Of a stretch of 64,000 bases of DNA, positions 12,210 to 20,457 are shown in pieces. A program made the translations under genes and the position numbers. This DNA is from Heterorhizobium halophytocola (GTDB lineage Bacteria; Pseudomonadota; Alphaproteobacteria; Rhizobiales; Rhizobiaceae). The notes under the pieces are model-generated. The model saw only the letters and a list, made by a program, of their open reading frames with translations, had not been told where the DNA came from and did not search any database. Location: NCBI RefSeq assembly GCF_017873095.1, contig NZ_JAGGJU010000003.1, positions 124,001-188,000 of the forward strand, in the 5' to 3' direction. Every line of letters starts with the position of its first letter. Position 1 is the first letter of the stretch.

Positions 12210-12980
12210 TCAGACCCGTTCGCCGACGCCTTCGCTGCTGCGCGACAGCGTCTCGATCATCGCCTTGATATCGGCTTCCGCTGCGTCGATGGCCGCGACA
12301 TCGCGGCCGCGCACGACGATCTCGGTGAAGAAGCGATCGCCCTTGAACTGCGGATAGGAGCCGATCGAGGTGTTGTCGTGCGCCTTCTGGATCGCGCCGA
12401 GCGGGGTGCCGATATCGCCTTCGCCGAAGGGGCAGGGGATGGAACGGGCAATCACCTGCGCACCGGCCGGCAGCGTGGCGACGACATTGTCGAGCATGGC
12501 GACGAACACCTGCGGCACGCCGGCCATGACGAAGACGTTTTCGACGACGAAGCCGGGCGCGGTGGAGACCGGGTTGTCGATATGACGCGCGCCTTGCGGC
12601 ATGCGGGCCATGCGCTTGCGCGCCTCGGTGAATTCCATGCCCCGGCGGGCATACATCTCGGAGAGAAGCGTCATCGCGGCCGGGTCGTGGATGCAGTCGA
12701 CACCGAAGGCCTTCGACATCGAATCGGCGGTGATGTCGTCATGTGTCGGGCCGATGCCGCCGGAGGTGAAGACATAGTCATAGCGGTTGCGCAGCGTGTT
12801 CACCGCCTCGATGATGGCGACCTCGTCATCGGCCACGATCCGGACTTCGCGCAGGTCGATGCCGGCGATCTGCAGCACGTCGGCCAGATGGCCGATATTC
12901 TTGTCCTTGGTCCGGCCGGAAAGCAATTCGTCGCCGATGGCCAGCATGGCGGCGGTCCTGATCGTGTCATCGTTCATCAT
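12210..12980 (-). CDS. CinA-type molybdopterin-binding-fold protein (competence/damage-inducible protein A domain)
   Basis: The 256 residues correspond to the MoCF-binding-like N-terminal domain of CinA (COG1058). Visible motifs are 'AAMLAIGDELLSGRTKDKN', 'YVFTSGGIGPTHDDIT' and 'GVPQVFVAML'. The C-terminal nicotinamide-nucleotide deamidase (PncC) domain of full CinA is absent, so this is the stand-alone form common in alphaproteobacteria. Two adjacent ATG codons occur; AAGGA sits 6 bases before the first. The exact biochemical activity of the stand-alone form is unsettled; ADP-ribose pyrophosphatase activity is known for some CinA proteins. Confidence 0.9.
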   Translation of the reverse strand: MMNDDTIRTAAMLAIGDELLSGRTKDKNIGHLADVLQIAGIDLREVRIVADDEVAIIEAVNTLRNRYDYVFTSGGIGPTHDDITADSMSKAFGVDCIHDPAAMTLLSEMYARRGMEFTEARKRMARMPQGARHIDNPVSTAPGFVVENVFVMAGVPQVFVAMLDNVVATLPAGAQVIARSIPCPFGEGDIGTPLGAIQKAHDNTSIGSYPQFKGDRFFTEIVVRGRDVAAIDAAEADIKAMIETLSRSSEGVGERV

Positions 12981-13269
12981 CGATATCCTTGAAAGTCATC
13001 GCCTCAATATAGGGCAAAGCCGCGGACGAAAAAGTGGAGATCGCGGTCGCCGGTGATCGACGGGGATCGGCCGTCCTGGCCGAGGCCGCAACCGGCGCAA
13101 GACGATGTTCGGGACGGGTACGGGCACCCGTCAAGCGCCGACCGGCGAGCTGGCCGGCCACGGTTGCGAACAGTCCGTCTTCGGTCGGGGGGCTTCCCCT
13201 TTCGCCAGCAGCTTCTAATTTCATCGCAACACAACCGTCCCGAAATTCGACAACAGAACGGAGCATTCC

Positions 13270-13869
13270 ATGAGCAAGGTACTGGTTCTCTACTATTCGG
13301 CCTATGGCCATATCGAAGCGATGGCCAATGCCGTGGCCGAAGGCGCCCGCTCGGCCGGCGCCGAGGTGACCGTCAAGCGCGTGCCCGAACTGGTCTCGGA
13401 CGAGGTCGCCAAGGCATCGCATTACAAGATGGACCAGGCAGCCCCGATCGCCAGCCCGGCGGAACTCGACCAGTATGACGCGATCATCGTCGGCGCCGGC
13501 ACCCGCTATGGCACGGTCGCCTCGCAGATGCGCAATTTCTGGGACCAGACCGGTGCCCTCTGGGCGACCGGCAAGCTGGTCGGCAAGGTAGGCTCGATGT
13601 TTACCTCGACCGCGACCCAGCACGGCGGCCAGGAAACCACGATCATGGGCTTCATCCCGACCTTCCTGCATCACGGCATGGCGGTTGTCGGTCTGCCTTA
13701 CGCCTTCCAGGGCCAGATGGGTGTCGAGGAAGTCAAGGGCGGCTCGCCCTATGGTGCCTCGACGATCACCGACGGTGACGGCTCGCGCATGCCCTCCGAG
13801 ATCGAACTCGAAGCGGCGAAATACCAGGGCGCCCATGTGGCCAAGCTCTCCGCCAAGCTGGCCGGCTGA
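13270..13869 (+). CDS. wrbA: NAD(P)H:quinone oxidoreductase WrbA
   Basis: A 199-residue flavodoxin-like protein that reduces quinones by two electrons with FMN and NAD(P)H. The FMN phosphate loop is '[12 protein letters not shown]', '[21 protein letters not shown]' forms the second flavin loop, and '[13 protein letters not shown]' the third. '[16 protein letters not shown]' near the C-terminus is diagnostic of WrbA over other flavodoxins. GGAG precedes the ATG at good spacing. A strong terminator follows at 13893. Confidence 0.96.
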   Translation: MSKVLVLYYSAYGHIEAMANAVAEGARSAGAEVTVKRVPELVSDEVAKASHYKMDQAAPIASPAELDQYDAIIVGAGTRYGTVASQMRNFWDQTGALWATGKLVGKVGSMFTSTATQHGGQETTIMGFIPTFLHHGMAVVGLPYAFQGQMGVEEVKGGSPYGASTITDGDGSRMPSEIELEAAKYQGAHVAKLSAKLAG

Positions 13870-13892
13870 CAGTCTCCGACGCCAAAGTTTTG

Positions 13893-13919
13893 ACGGGGTC
13901 CCTTGCGGGGCCCCGTTTT
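13893..13919 (+). terminator. Terminator after wrbA
   Basis: ACGGGGTCCC, loop TTGC and GGGGCCCCGT followed by TTT form a 10-bp stem with one G-T pair, 24 bases after the wrbA stop. Confidence 0.85.
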
Positions 13920-14022
13920 GCGTTGGGCCGCGTTGGCTAAAATGCCCGCTATAATCGCAGGAATGCAGTCATCTCTTTGCATTAGTGTCTTAGCCATTGC
14001 GTTCGGGCGAGGACATGGATCG

Positions 14023-14289
14023 ATGAAGAAGACTGCGGAATCTCGCATTCACCCGCGTGAGCCCGTGATGAAGGGAGTGCGGGTCACACCGCGCGACGGC
14101 GCGCTCAACGTGACCGGCCTGACGCGCAACCTGTCCGTCGGCGGTGCCCGCATCACCATGGAAACCACGCTCGGCGTGCCGGACCACTTCACCATCAGAC
14201 TGGACGACGGCAAGACCATCGAATGCGACGTGCGCTGGCGCAGCCTGACCGAGGTCGGCGTCGAATTTCGCCCGGTCGAGGACGCCTGA
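14023..14289 (+). CDS. PilZ-domain protein (c-di-GMP receptor candidate)
   Basis: An 88-residue single-domain protein. The N-terminal 'RIHPR' matches the RxxxR half of the c-di-GMP motif, and 'NLSVGGARI' matches the (D/N)xSxxG half. The rest alternates beta strands, ending 'VRWRSLTEVGVEF', as in PilZ barrels. The ATG at 14023 has GAGGA about 10 bases upstream; an upstream in-frame start would add 40 residues without PilZ character. Stand-alone PilZ proteins pass c-di-GMP signals to motility or polysaccharide targets. A second PilZ protein lies at 27779-28114. Confidence 0.85.
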   Translation: MKKTAESRIHPREPVMKGVRVTPRDGALNVTGLTRNLSVGGARITMETTLGVPDHFTIRLDDGKTIECDVRWRSLTEVGVEFRPVEDA

Positions 14290-14442
14290 ACGGGCCGAGG
14301 TCGACGGAGGCCTGCCGGCTGGCGGGAAATATGTCTACCCCATGATGATGAGTGCCATGCGGCACCAATCCGCTTTTCGGGAACGATTGATCGGGCTAAG
14401 TGTTAGAAGCCCGTCAATTAACCAATTCGAAAGAGCGATATC

Positions 14443-14877
14443 ATGAGCATATTCAGCAAGATCAAGAATGCCATCTTCGGCCAGGCGGAAGCCGCTCCGG
14501 CTTCGACGCCTGCCGCGGAGCCTGCGGCCGCGCCGGTCGAGACGGCATCGGCGCCGTCGCCCGCCGATGCGCCGGCCAGCACCTCCGCACCGTCCAGCCC
14601 CGCAGCGTCCGGCGGCAAGCCTGTCGACATCGCGCCGATCCTCGACGAGGCCGTGCGCAAGAACGGGCAGAAGCTCGACTGGCGCCATTCGATCGTCGAC
14701 ATGATGAAGGCGCTGGGCATGGATGCCAGCCTTTCGGAGCGCAAGGAACTGGCCGCCGAACTCGGCTATACCGGCGATACCGGCGACAGCGCCACGATGA
14801 ACATGTGGCTGCACAAGGCGCTGATGAAGAAGCTGTCGGAAAACGGCGGCAAGGTGCCGGCCGAACTGCTCGACTGA
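14443..14877 (+). CDS. DUF3597-family protein
   Basis: A 144-residue protein with a short N-terminal helix ('MSIFSKIKNAIFG'), an Ala/Pro/Ser-rich linker at about 15-58, and a C-terminal domain with 'LDWRHSIVDMMKALGMD', 'RKELAAELGYTGD' and 'NMWLHKALM', the features of DUF3597. This fold resembles LysM-associated modules in some database entries, but no function is established. It is followed by a perfect terminator. Soluble; no signal peptide. Confidence 0.85.
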   Translation: MSIFSKIKNAIFGQAEAAPASTPAAEPAAAPVETASAPSPADAPASTSAPSSPAASGGKPVDIAPILDEAVRKNGQKLDWRHSIVDMMKALGMDASLSERKELAAELGYTGDTGDSATMNMWLHKALMKKLSENGGKVPAELLD

Positions 14878-14920
14878 AACCAGCAGTCGGCGCAAGCCAT
14901 CCGTTGCAGACAAGACCATG

Positions 14921-14942
14921 CGGGGCCGATCGGCCCCGTTTT
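14921..14942 (+). terminator. Terminator after the DUF3597 gene
   Basis: CGGGGCCGATCGGCCCCG is a perfect 18-base palindrome followed by TTTT. Confidence 0.8.
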
Positions 14943-15073
14943 CGTCTCGAGACGGGCAGGGCCGGACGGCGGGCCCGCGCGCCGGACGCGACCGCCGCGT
15001 CCCCGTCTTTTGCCACCGGCGCCCCGTTGCGGCCCTTGACGTTGCCGGCCAACTATCGGAAACAGGCAGCGAT

Positions 15074-15159
15074 GCGGACGTGGCGAAACTGGTAGACGCA
15101 AGAGACTTAAAATCTCTCGGCCTATGGCTGTGCGGGTTCGATCCCCGCCGTCCGCACCA
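15074..15159 (+). tRNA. tRNA-Leu (anticodon UAA)
   Basis: GCGGACG pairs with CGTCCGC as acceptor stem, and the CCA end is encoded. The anticodon stem AGAGA/TCTCT encloses loop CTTAAAA with anticodon TAA. A variable arm of class II length (CGGCCTATGGCTG) and the T-loop GGTTCGATCC are present. The gene lies alone between the DUF3597 gene and a convergent secreted-protein gene. Confidence 0.97.
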
Positions 15160-15194
15160 AGGCGGCTTTGCCGCTGTTGCGGAAGACTTTCGCT

Positions 15195-15803
15195 TCAGGG
15201 CGCCTTCAGCGTGAACGGCTGCTGCACGACGGCCGTGCTGCCGGTCGTGGTGTCCTTCAGCGTGTAGCGCAGCGTGTATTCGCCCGGGCTGGCGCCGCTG
15301 AGGTCGAGGGTCAGGTGGGTGTAGAGTTCCTGGTTGCGCACCCGGCCGGTAAAGGTGAAATTGCCGAAACCTTCCTGCAGGGCCAGGCGGTCGCCGCGCG
15401 CGTCGAGCACTTCGAGATCGACGGTGAAATGCGACTGGAAACGGCCGTCGTCGAGCGTCTTCCAGGCAAGGCCGATCAGTTCGACATAGGTAATCAGCGG
15501 CTCGCCGGCGGTGAACACGGAATTTTCCCGCGGCGTATAGGCGCCGTAGGCCGTCGGCTTTTCCGAGACGAAGGACGCTTCGCCGACGGTAAACGGCAGG
15601 GTGGCGGAAAAGTCGCCGAAGGCCTTGCGGATCGTCTCGAAGGCTTCTTTGGCCTTGCCGTCCTGCGCCAGTCTTTCCGCCTCGGTTGCCGCATCGGCCA
15701 GCCGCCCGGCAAGGGCCGGCTGGAGGGCGAATGTGGACAGCAGCAGGGCGGTGGCGAGGACGCGGCCGAGCGCCTTCCCGATGATATGCGTGGATGTGTT
15801 CAA
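15195..15803 (-). CDS. Secreted conserved protein of unknown function
   Basis: A 202-residue protein with an N-terminal signal peptide (basic start, 'VLATALLLSTFALQPALAG', cleavage likely after ALA near residue 32). The start codon is TTG with GGGGAG seven bases upstream; no ATG fits. The mature part begins with a helix rich in Ala and Glu, followed by beta-rich sequence with 'YVELIGLAWKTLDDGRFQSH' and 'GEYTLRYTLKDTTTG', suggesting an Ig-like or immunoglobulin-like sandwich. I recognise no family. Periplasmic location is inferred from the signal peptide. Confidence 0.75.
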   Translation of the reverse strand: MNTSTHIIGKALGRVLATALLLSTFALQPALAGRLADAATEAERLAQDGKAKEAFETIRKAFGDFSATLPFTVGEASFVSEKPTAYGAYTPRENSVFTAGEPLITYVELIGLAWKTLDDGRFQSHFTVDLEVLDARGDRLALQEGFGNFTFTGRVRNQELYTHLTLDLSGASPGEYTLRYTLKDTTTGSTAVVQQPFTLKAP

Positions 15804-16005
15804 GACGGTCTCCCCCGGTCTTTTCTTCTTATTGCGGGTCTGGCTGCGGCCACTCCCATGGCCGCCCCCCGCCTCTTTCGGGGTGCAGCATTCCGCGTGA
15901 GGATTTGCGCATAAAGCGAAGGCCGAATCCAGTCCGGCGGGATGCTTTTTAGCGGGGACCGCGCACGCCCTGGCGGGGCCTGCGAGGCTTGGCCGGGGCG
16001 CGGTC

Positions 16006-17460
16006 TCAGGAGCGCCAGAAGGTCGGCAGCAAGACGACCAGCACGGAGAGCACCTCCAGACGGCCGAGCAGCATCATCAGCGACAGCAGATAGAGTTCCG
16101 GCGCCTGCATGGTGGCGAAATTGCCGGACGGACCGATCAGGTCGCCGACGCCCGGGCCGACATTCGACAATGCGGTGATCACCGAGGAGGTGGCGGTGGC
16201 GAAATCATAGCCGAGGGCTGCCATGATCATCGAGCCCAGCGCCCAGAGCAGCATATAGGTCGAGAAGAACAGGAAGACCGTGCGCTGCATCTCGATATCG
16301 ACCGTCTGGCGGCCATAGCGCACCGAATAGATGGCGTTCGGATAGATCAGCTTCTTCAGCCCGGTATTGATGACGCCGGCCATGATGACCAGGCGGTAGG
16401 CCTTGATGCCGCCGGCGGTCGAGCCGGAACAGCCGCCGATAAAGGTCGCGACGAAGGCGGCGACCACCACGAAGGGCCCCCAGCTGGTATAGTCCTGGCT
16501 GGCATAGCCGGTGGTCGACAGGATCGAGGCGAAATTGAACATGCCGTGGGTCAAGGCCGGGCCGAAGCCGATGTCGAAGGCGAAGTGGTTGTAGATCGCC
16601 GACGTCACGGCAAAGAACAGCAGATAGAGCAGGAAGACGCCGATCTGCGGATCGCGCAACGCATCGAGGCGGCCACGCACGACGAAGACGATGAGGATCG
16701 AGAACGGCAGGCTGCAGACCGTCATGAAGAAGGTCGAGATCCACAGCAGCGGCGTGTTGTGGAAATAGCCGAACGAGGCGTCATGGGTGGAAAACCCGCC
16801 GGTGGCGACCGTCGTCAGCGCATGATTGATCGCGTCGAAATGGCTCATGCCGGCGACGTCGTAGGAGATCGTGCACAGCACGGTAAAGCCGACATAGATG
16901 CCGACAAAGGCGCGGGTGAAGGTGGCGAGCCTTGCGAACGGCTTGTCGTTGGTGTCCGACGATTCCATCTTGAAGAAGGAGACGCCGCCGACCCGCAGGA
17001 AGGGCAGGACGAAGAGGCCGAGGGCGACGATGCCGATACCGCCGAGCCATTGCAGCATCGAGCGCCAGACCAGCAGGCCGGGCGGCATGTGGTCGAGGCC
17101 GGACAGCACCGTCGAGCCGGTGGTGGTGATCGCCGAGATCGATTCGAACAGCGCCTGGGCAAAGGTCATGTCCTGGCCGCTGAAATAGAGCGGCACGCTG
17201 CCGACCAGCGAAAACGTCGCCCACAGCACGTTGACGAGGATGAAGCCCATGCGCTTGTTGAAGGTCGGCGGCGCCGAGCGCGTCGCCATCGCCGTGGTCA
17301 TCGACAGGCCGCCCACCATGAAGGCGCAGACGGCGAAGACCTTCCAGTCCTTGTGCCCGTAATAGACGTCGACCAGCACCGGGACGAGCATGGCGGTCGA
17401 TAGATAGAGTCCGCACAGGGCGGCAATGTAGATCGCGGAGCGAAGCTGGCTGGCGTTCAA
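16006..17460 (-). CDS. trkH: TrkH-type potassium uptake channel subunit
   Basis: A 484-residue membrane protein of the SKT superfamily that forms the K+ pore of the Trk system and works with a cytosolic NAD/ATP-binding TrkA. Four membrane-pore-membrane repeats are visible through their filter loops: 'TTTGSTVL', 'TTVATGGFS', 'STTGYASQ' and 'SNVGPGVGD'. 'GGCSGSTAGGIK' precedes repeat four. The annotated start at 17460 is TTG without a clear ribosome binding site; a later start is possible. No trkA gene is adjacent. The gene is divergent from ilvA with about 105 bases between. Confidence 0.93.
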   Translation of the reverse strand: MNASQLRSAIYIAALCGLYLSTAMLVPVLVDVYYGHKDWKVFAVCAFMVGGLSMTTAMATRSAPPTFNKRMGFILVNVLWATFSLVGSVPLYFSGQDMTFAQALFESISAITTTGSTVLSGLDHMPPGLLVWRSMLQWLGGIGIVALGLFVLPFLRVGGVSFFKMESSDTNDKPFARLATFTRAFVGIYVGFTVLCTISYDVAGMSHFDAINHALTTVATGGFSTHDASFGYFHNTPLLWISTFFMTVCSLPFSILIVFVVRGRLDALRDPQIGVFLLYLLFFAVTSAIYNHFAFDIGFGPALTHGMFNFASILSTTGYASQDYTSWGPFVVVAAFVATFIGGCSGSTAGGIKAYRLVIMAGVINTGLKKLIYPNAIYSVRYGRQTVDIEMQRTVFLFFSTYMLLWALGSMIMAALGYDFATATSSVITALSNVGPGVGDLIGPSGNFATMQAPELYLLSLMMLLGRLEVLSVLVVLLPTFWRS

Positions 17461-17566
17461 AAGAAGGACGTCCCCGATTACAGTCGCGCGGAAAATTCCT
17501 TGGTCTCCGCCTTGCCCCTATGCCATAGCGAGGACCGAACGGAAATTCAATGGATTGGATGAGATC

Positions 17567-18844
17567 ATGCGCCCTGACACGATGCGCCCGCAAATCCGTG
17601 GCGATGCGGTCGATGCCGCCGCCGAGGCGATGCGCAGCATCTTCGCCGAGACGCCGCTGCAGCTGAACGAGCATCTGAGTGCGCGCTACGGCGCCGAGAT
17701 CTGGCTGAAGCGCGAGGATCTGACGCCGGTGCGCTCCTACAAGCTGCGCGGCGCCTTCAACTTCTTCCGCAAGGCCATCGCGGCCGGTGCGTCGGACCGG
17801 ATCTTCGTCTGTGCCTCGGCCGGCAACCATGCCCAGGGCTTTGCCTTTGTCTGCCGCCATTTCGCCGTGCGCGGCGTGATCTTCATGCCGGTCACCACGC
17901 CGCAGCAGAAGATCGAAAAGACCCGGATCTTCGGTGGCGAATTCATCGAGATCCGGCTGACCGGCGACATTTTCGACCAGTGCTACAAGGCTGCCCGCGA
18001 CCATGTGCAGGCAACCGGGGGCATGATGGTGCCGCCGTTCGACGATGCCGACGTGATCGAGGGGCAGGCGACCGTGGCTGCCGAGATCGTCGCCGGCCTG
18101 CCGGACGGCCGCCTGCCGGACCTGATCGTCCTGCCGGTCGGCGGCGGCGGGCTGTCTGCCGGGATCACCGGCTATCTCGACGGCCGGATGCCGAACGAAA
18201 ATTTCCTTTTCGTCGAGCCGGCAGGCGCGCCGAGCCTCAAACGCAGCCTGGAGGCGGGCGCCATCGTCACCTTGCCGAAGGTCGACAATTTCGTCGACGG
18301 TGCCGCCGTTGCCCGGATCGGCGACCGGAATTTCGCGGCGCTGCAGGATTTCTCCGCCGATCAGGTCATGCTGGTGGCGGAAAACGCGATTTGCGTGACG
18401 ATCACCGAGATGCTGAATGTCGAGGGCGTGGTGCTGGAACCGGCCGGCGCCCTGTCGCTTGCCGCGCTCGAGATGCTCGGGCGCGCGCGGCTGGAAGGCA
18501 AGCGCGTGGTCGCGGTCGTCTCGGGCGGCAATTTCGACTTCGAGCGGCTGCCCGACGTCAAGGAAAGGGCGATGCGCTATGCCGGGCTGAAGAAATATTT
18601 CATCCTGCGCCTGCCGCAGCGCCCCGGCGCGCTGCGTGATTTCCTCAATCTGCTCGGGCCCGACGACGATATCGCCCGGTTTGAATATCTGAAGAAGTCG
18701 GCGCGCAATTTCGGCTCGATCCTGATCGGCATCGAAACCCGGGACCGGACCAGTTTCACCGGCCTGATCGAGCGTTTCGAGGCCGCCGGCATGGGCTTCG
18801 AGGACATCACCGAAAACGAGATCCTCGCCAATCTGATCATCTGA
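17567..18844 (+). CDS. ilvA: Threonine dehydratase (threonine ammonia-lyase) with C-terminal ACT-like domain
   Basis: A PLP enzyme converting threonine to 2-oxobutyrate, the first step toward isoleucine. The PLP lysine K59 is in 'RSYKLRGAFN', the substrate loop is 'SAGNHAQG', and the phosphate-binding glycine loop is 'VGGGGLSAG'. The C-terminal region with 'FILRLPQRPGALRDFLNLL' is a single ACT-like regulatory module, so this is the short biosynthetic form, about 425 residues. ATG 17567 was chosen because GGATGAG lies just upstream; an in-frame TTG at 17555 and ATG at 17582 are alternatives. No other ilv gene is adjacent. Confidence 0.95.
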   Translation: MRPDTMRPQIRGDAVDAAAEAMRSIFAETPLQLNEHLSARYGAEIWLKREDLTPVRSYKLRGAFNFFRKAIAAGASDRIFVCASAGNHAQGFAFVCRHFAVRGVIFMPVTTPQQKIEKTRIFGGEFIEIRLTGDIFDQCYKAARDHVQATGGMMVPPFDDADVIEGQATVAAEIVAGLPDGRLPDLIVLPVGGGGLSAGITGYLDGRMPNENFLFVEPAGAPSLKRSLEAGAIVTLPKVDNFVDGAAVARIGDRNFAALQDFSADQVMLVAENAICVTITEMLNVEGVVLEPAGALSLAALEMLGRARLEGKRVVAVVSGGNFDFERLPDVKERAMRYAGLKKYFILRLPQRPGALRDFLNLLGPDDDIARFEYLKKSARNFGSILIGIETRDRTSFTGLIERFEAAGMGFEDITENEILANLII

Positions 18845-18856
18845 CGCCGCTTGCGC

Positions 18857-19894
18857 TCAGCGGCAGATCCTCGTCTTGGCCTCAGGGCCGCAGGCGCCCG
18901 ATTGCTTCGCCAGGCGGCGGGCGTCCTCGATCCGGTTGGTCCAGACATAGCCCGGAAAATGGGCTGGCAATTGCGTCCAGTCCGCGAGCGTGTCGATGCC
19001 CGAGGATCCGAAGTCGCCCTTCTGGTAGGCGCCGATGACGATGACATCCGACCCGGCGGCCTGCATGCGGGCGTAGAAGCGCTGCGGCCAGCCCCAGAGC
19101 AGATGGGCATAGTTGATCGGCACCGGCACCAGGGTGTTGCGGCAATCCTGCGGCACGTAACCGCTCCAGCCGACCTTCAGATAGGTGAGCAGGCAGGCGC
19201 GGACCGAGGCTGCCGTGTAGCCGCGCAGTTTCGGCCGGGCGGCAAGCGTCGCGGTGGTCGGCTCGCCGCCGCCATAGACGCCGAAGACCTGTCTTTCCCG
19301 GTCCGGCTCTGCACTCAGCCGTGCGGCCAACACCGTGCCTTCCTCGATGCGGCGGCTCTTGAAATTGACCAGGAAATGGCCGTCGGGAAAGGTGGCAAAC
19401 ACCTGGTCGAGCGACGGCAGCATGCCGATCCCCTTGCCGCGAAAGGGAAAGGTCTGTCCGCCGTCGGCGGTGTAGCCATAGCCGACATCGGCGGTCTTGA
19501 GCGCGGCAAAGGGCGTGTCTTCCGTCACGCCCGTCAGGTTGGTGCGGCAATCGAGCGTCCAGTCATGCAGCACGGCGAACACCTTGTCGGGCGTCAGATG
19601 GACGTCGAGCTCGACGACATCGGCGCCGGCTTCGAAAGCCGCGCGCATCGAGGGCAACGTGTTTTCGAGAAAGCCGTGGGTGGGCGGCAGGATGCGGGTG
19701 GCGGTGCAGGTGTCATGGGTCAGTCCCGCCCGGTTGAACAGCTGGTGCTCGCCCCGGTGGGCGATGACGCGCGGACCGTCTATGTCGGGAAAGCTCATGA
19801 AGGCCGAGGTGTTGGCGAGCCACAGGGCGGCGGTAATGGCGAGCATACTTGCTAATGCCGCAGTGACAATTCGTCTGAGCACAGCACGCTCCAT
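18857..19894 (-). CDS. Glycerophosphodiester phosphodiesterase family protein, exported or membrane-anchored
   Basis: A 345-residue protein with an N-terminal hydrophobic segment (about 9-27) and a GDPD barrel. Catalytic and metal motifs are 'AHRGE', 'ENTLPS', 'VELDVHLTPD' and 'LHDWTLDCRTNLTG'. These enzymes release sn-glycerol-3-phosphate from deacylated phospholipids. The C-terminal part ('YVWTNRIEDARRLAKQ') follows the usual last strand and helix. The 'IVIGAYQKGDFGSSGIDTL' insertion before it is longer than in cytoplasmic UgpQ. It ends 12 bases from the convergent ilvA. Substrate is inferred. Confidence 0.9.
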   Translation of the reverse strand: MERAVLRRIVTAALASMLAITAALWLANTSAFMSFPDIDGPRVIAHRGEHQLFNRAGLTHDTCTATRILPPTHGFLENTLPSMRAAFEAGADVVELDVHLTPDKVFAVLHDWTLDCRTNLTGVTEDTPFAALKTADVGYGYTADGGQTFPFRGKGIGMLPSLDQVFATFPDGHFLVNFKSRRIEEGTVLAARLSAEPDRERQVFGVYGGGEPTTATLAARPKLRGYTAASVRACLLTYLKVGWSGYVPQDCRNTLVPVPINYAHLLWGWPQRFYARMQAAGSDVIVIGAYQKGDFGSSGIDTLADWTQLPAHFPGYVWTNRIEDARRLAKQSGACGPEAKTRICR

Positions 19895-19998
19895 GAAAAT
19901 TGAATGTCGAATGCAATGGGCTGAACCTTGCGAGGCATTGAGTCCTTTTCGCGACCTTTGGACTTCTTCTGGACGCGGCTCTGTGCTAGTCGAACGTC

Positions 19999-20322
19999 AT
20001 GGCTTCTATCTTTACACGACTGTTCTCCGCCTTCGGCGGTTCGCCCTCTGACAAGCCGGCACCCGGTCCGACGGCCGATGCGCAGGAGTATGAGGGTTTG
20101 AAGATCTATGCGACCCCGATCAAGGAAGGCAGCCAGTTGCGGCTGGCCGGCCGGATCGAAAAAACGGTCGACGGCGAGGTGCTGGAGCGCCAGTTCATCC
20201 GCGCCGACATGTTCACCTCCGCCGACGATGCGATCGATTTCAGCTTTCGCAAGGCACGCCAGATCATCGATCAGAATGGCGCAAGCCTGTTTTCCGACGG
20301 CGTCAAGTCGCGCACCGTCTGA
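19999..20322 (+). CDS. HlyU-family protein
   Basis: A 107-residue protein matching the small alphaproteobacterial HlyU family (PF10115), with 'EYEGLKIYATPIKEGSQLRLAGRIEK' and 'ERQFIRADMFTSADDAIDFSFRKARQIIDQ'. Despite the name it is unrelated to the ArsR-type HlyU of Vibrio, and its role is not established. The first 25 residues are a flexible Pro/Ala-rich leader. It precedes the Amt-GGDEF-EAL gene by about 135 AT-rich bases, so a common transcript is possible but unproven. Confidence 0.85.
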   Translation: MASIFTRLFSAFGGSPSDKPAPGPTADAQEYEGLKIYATPIKEGSQLRLAGRIEKTVDGEVLERQFIRADMFTSADDAIDFSFRKARQIIDQNGASLFSDGVKSRTV

Positions 20323-20457
20323 GCTGTTGTGTGACCGGCGGCCGCGCGGGCGCAGTTTACTGAATTCTACTTAAGGTAAATTAAATATAAACTGTGATCA
20401 CTCAATTTTAAGTGGTCGGCCATAGCATTCCGGGAAAGCATTCGCCGGATTGTTACA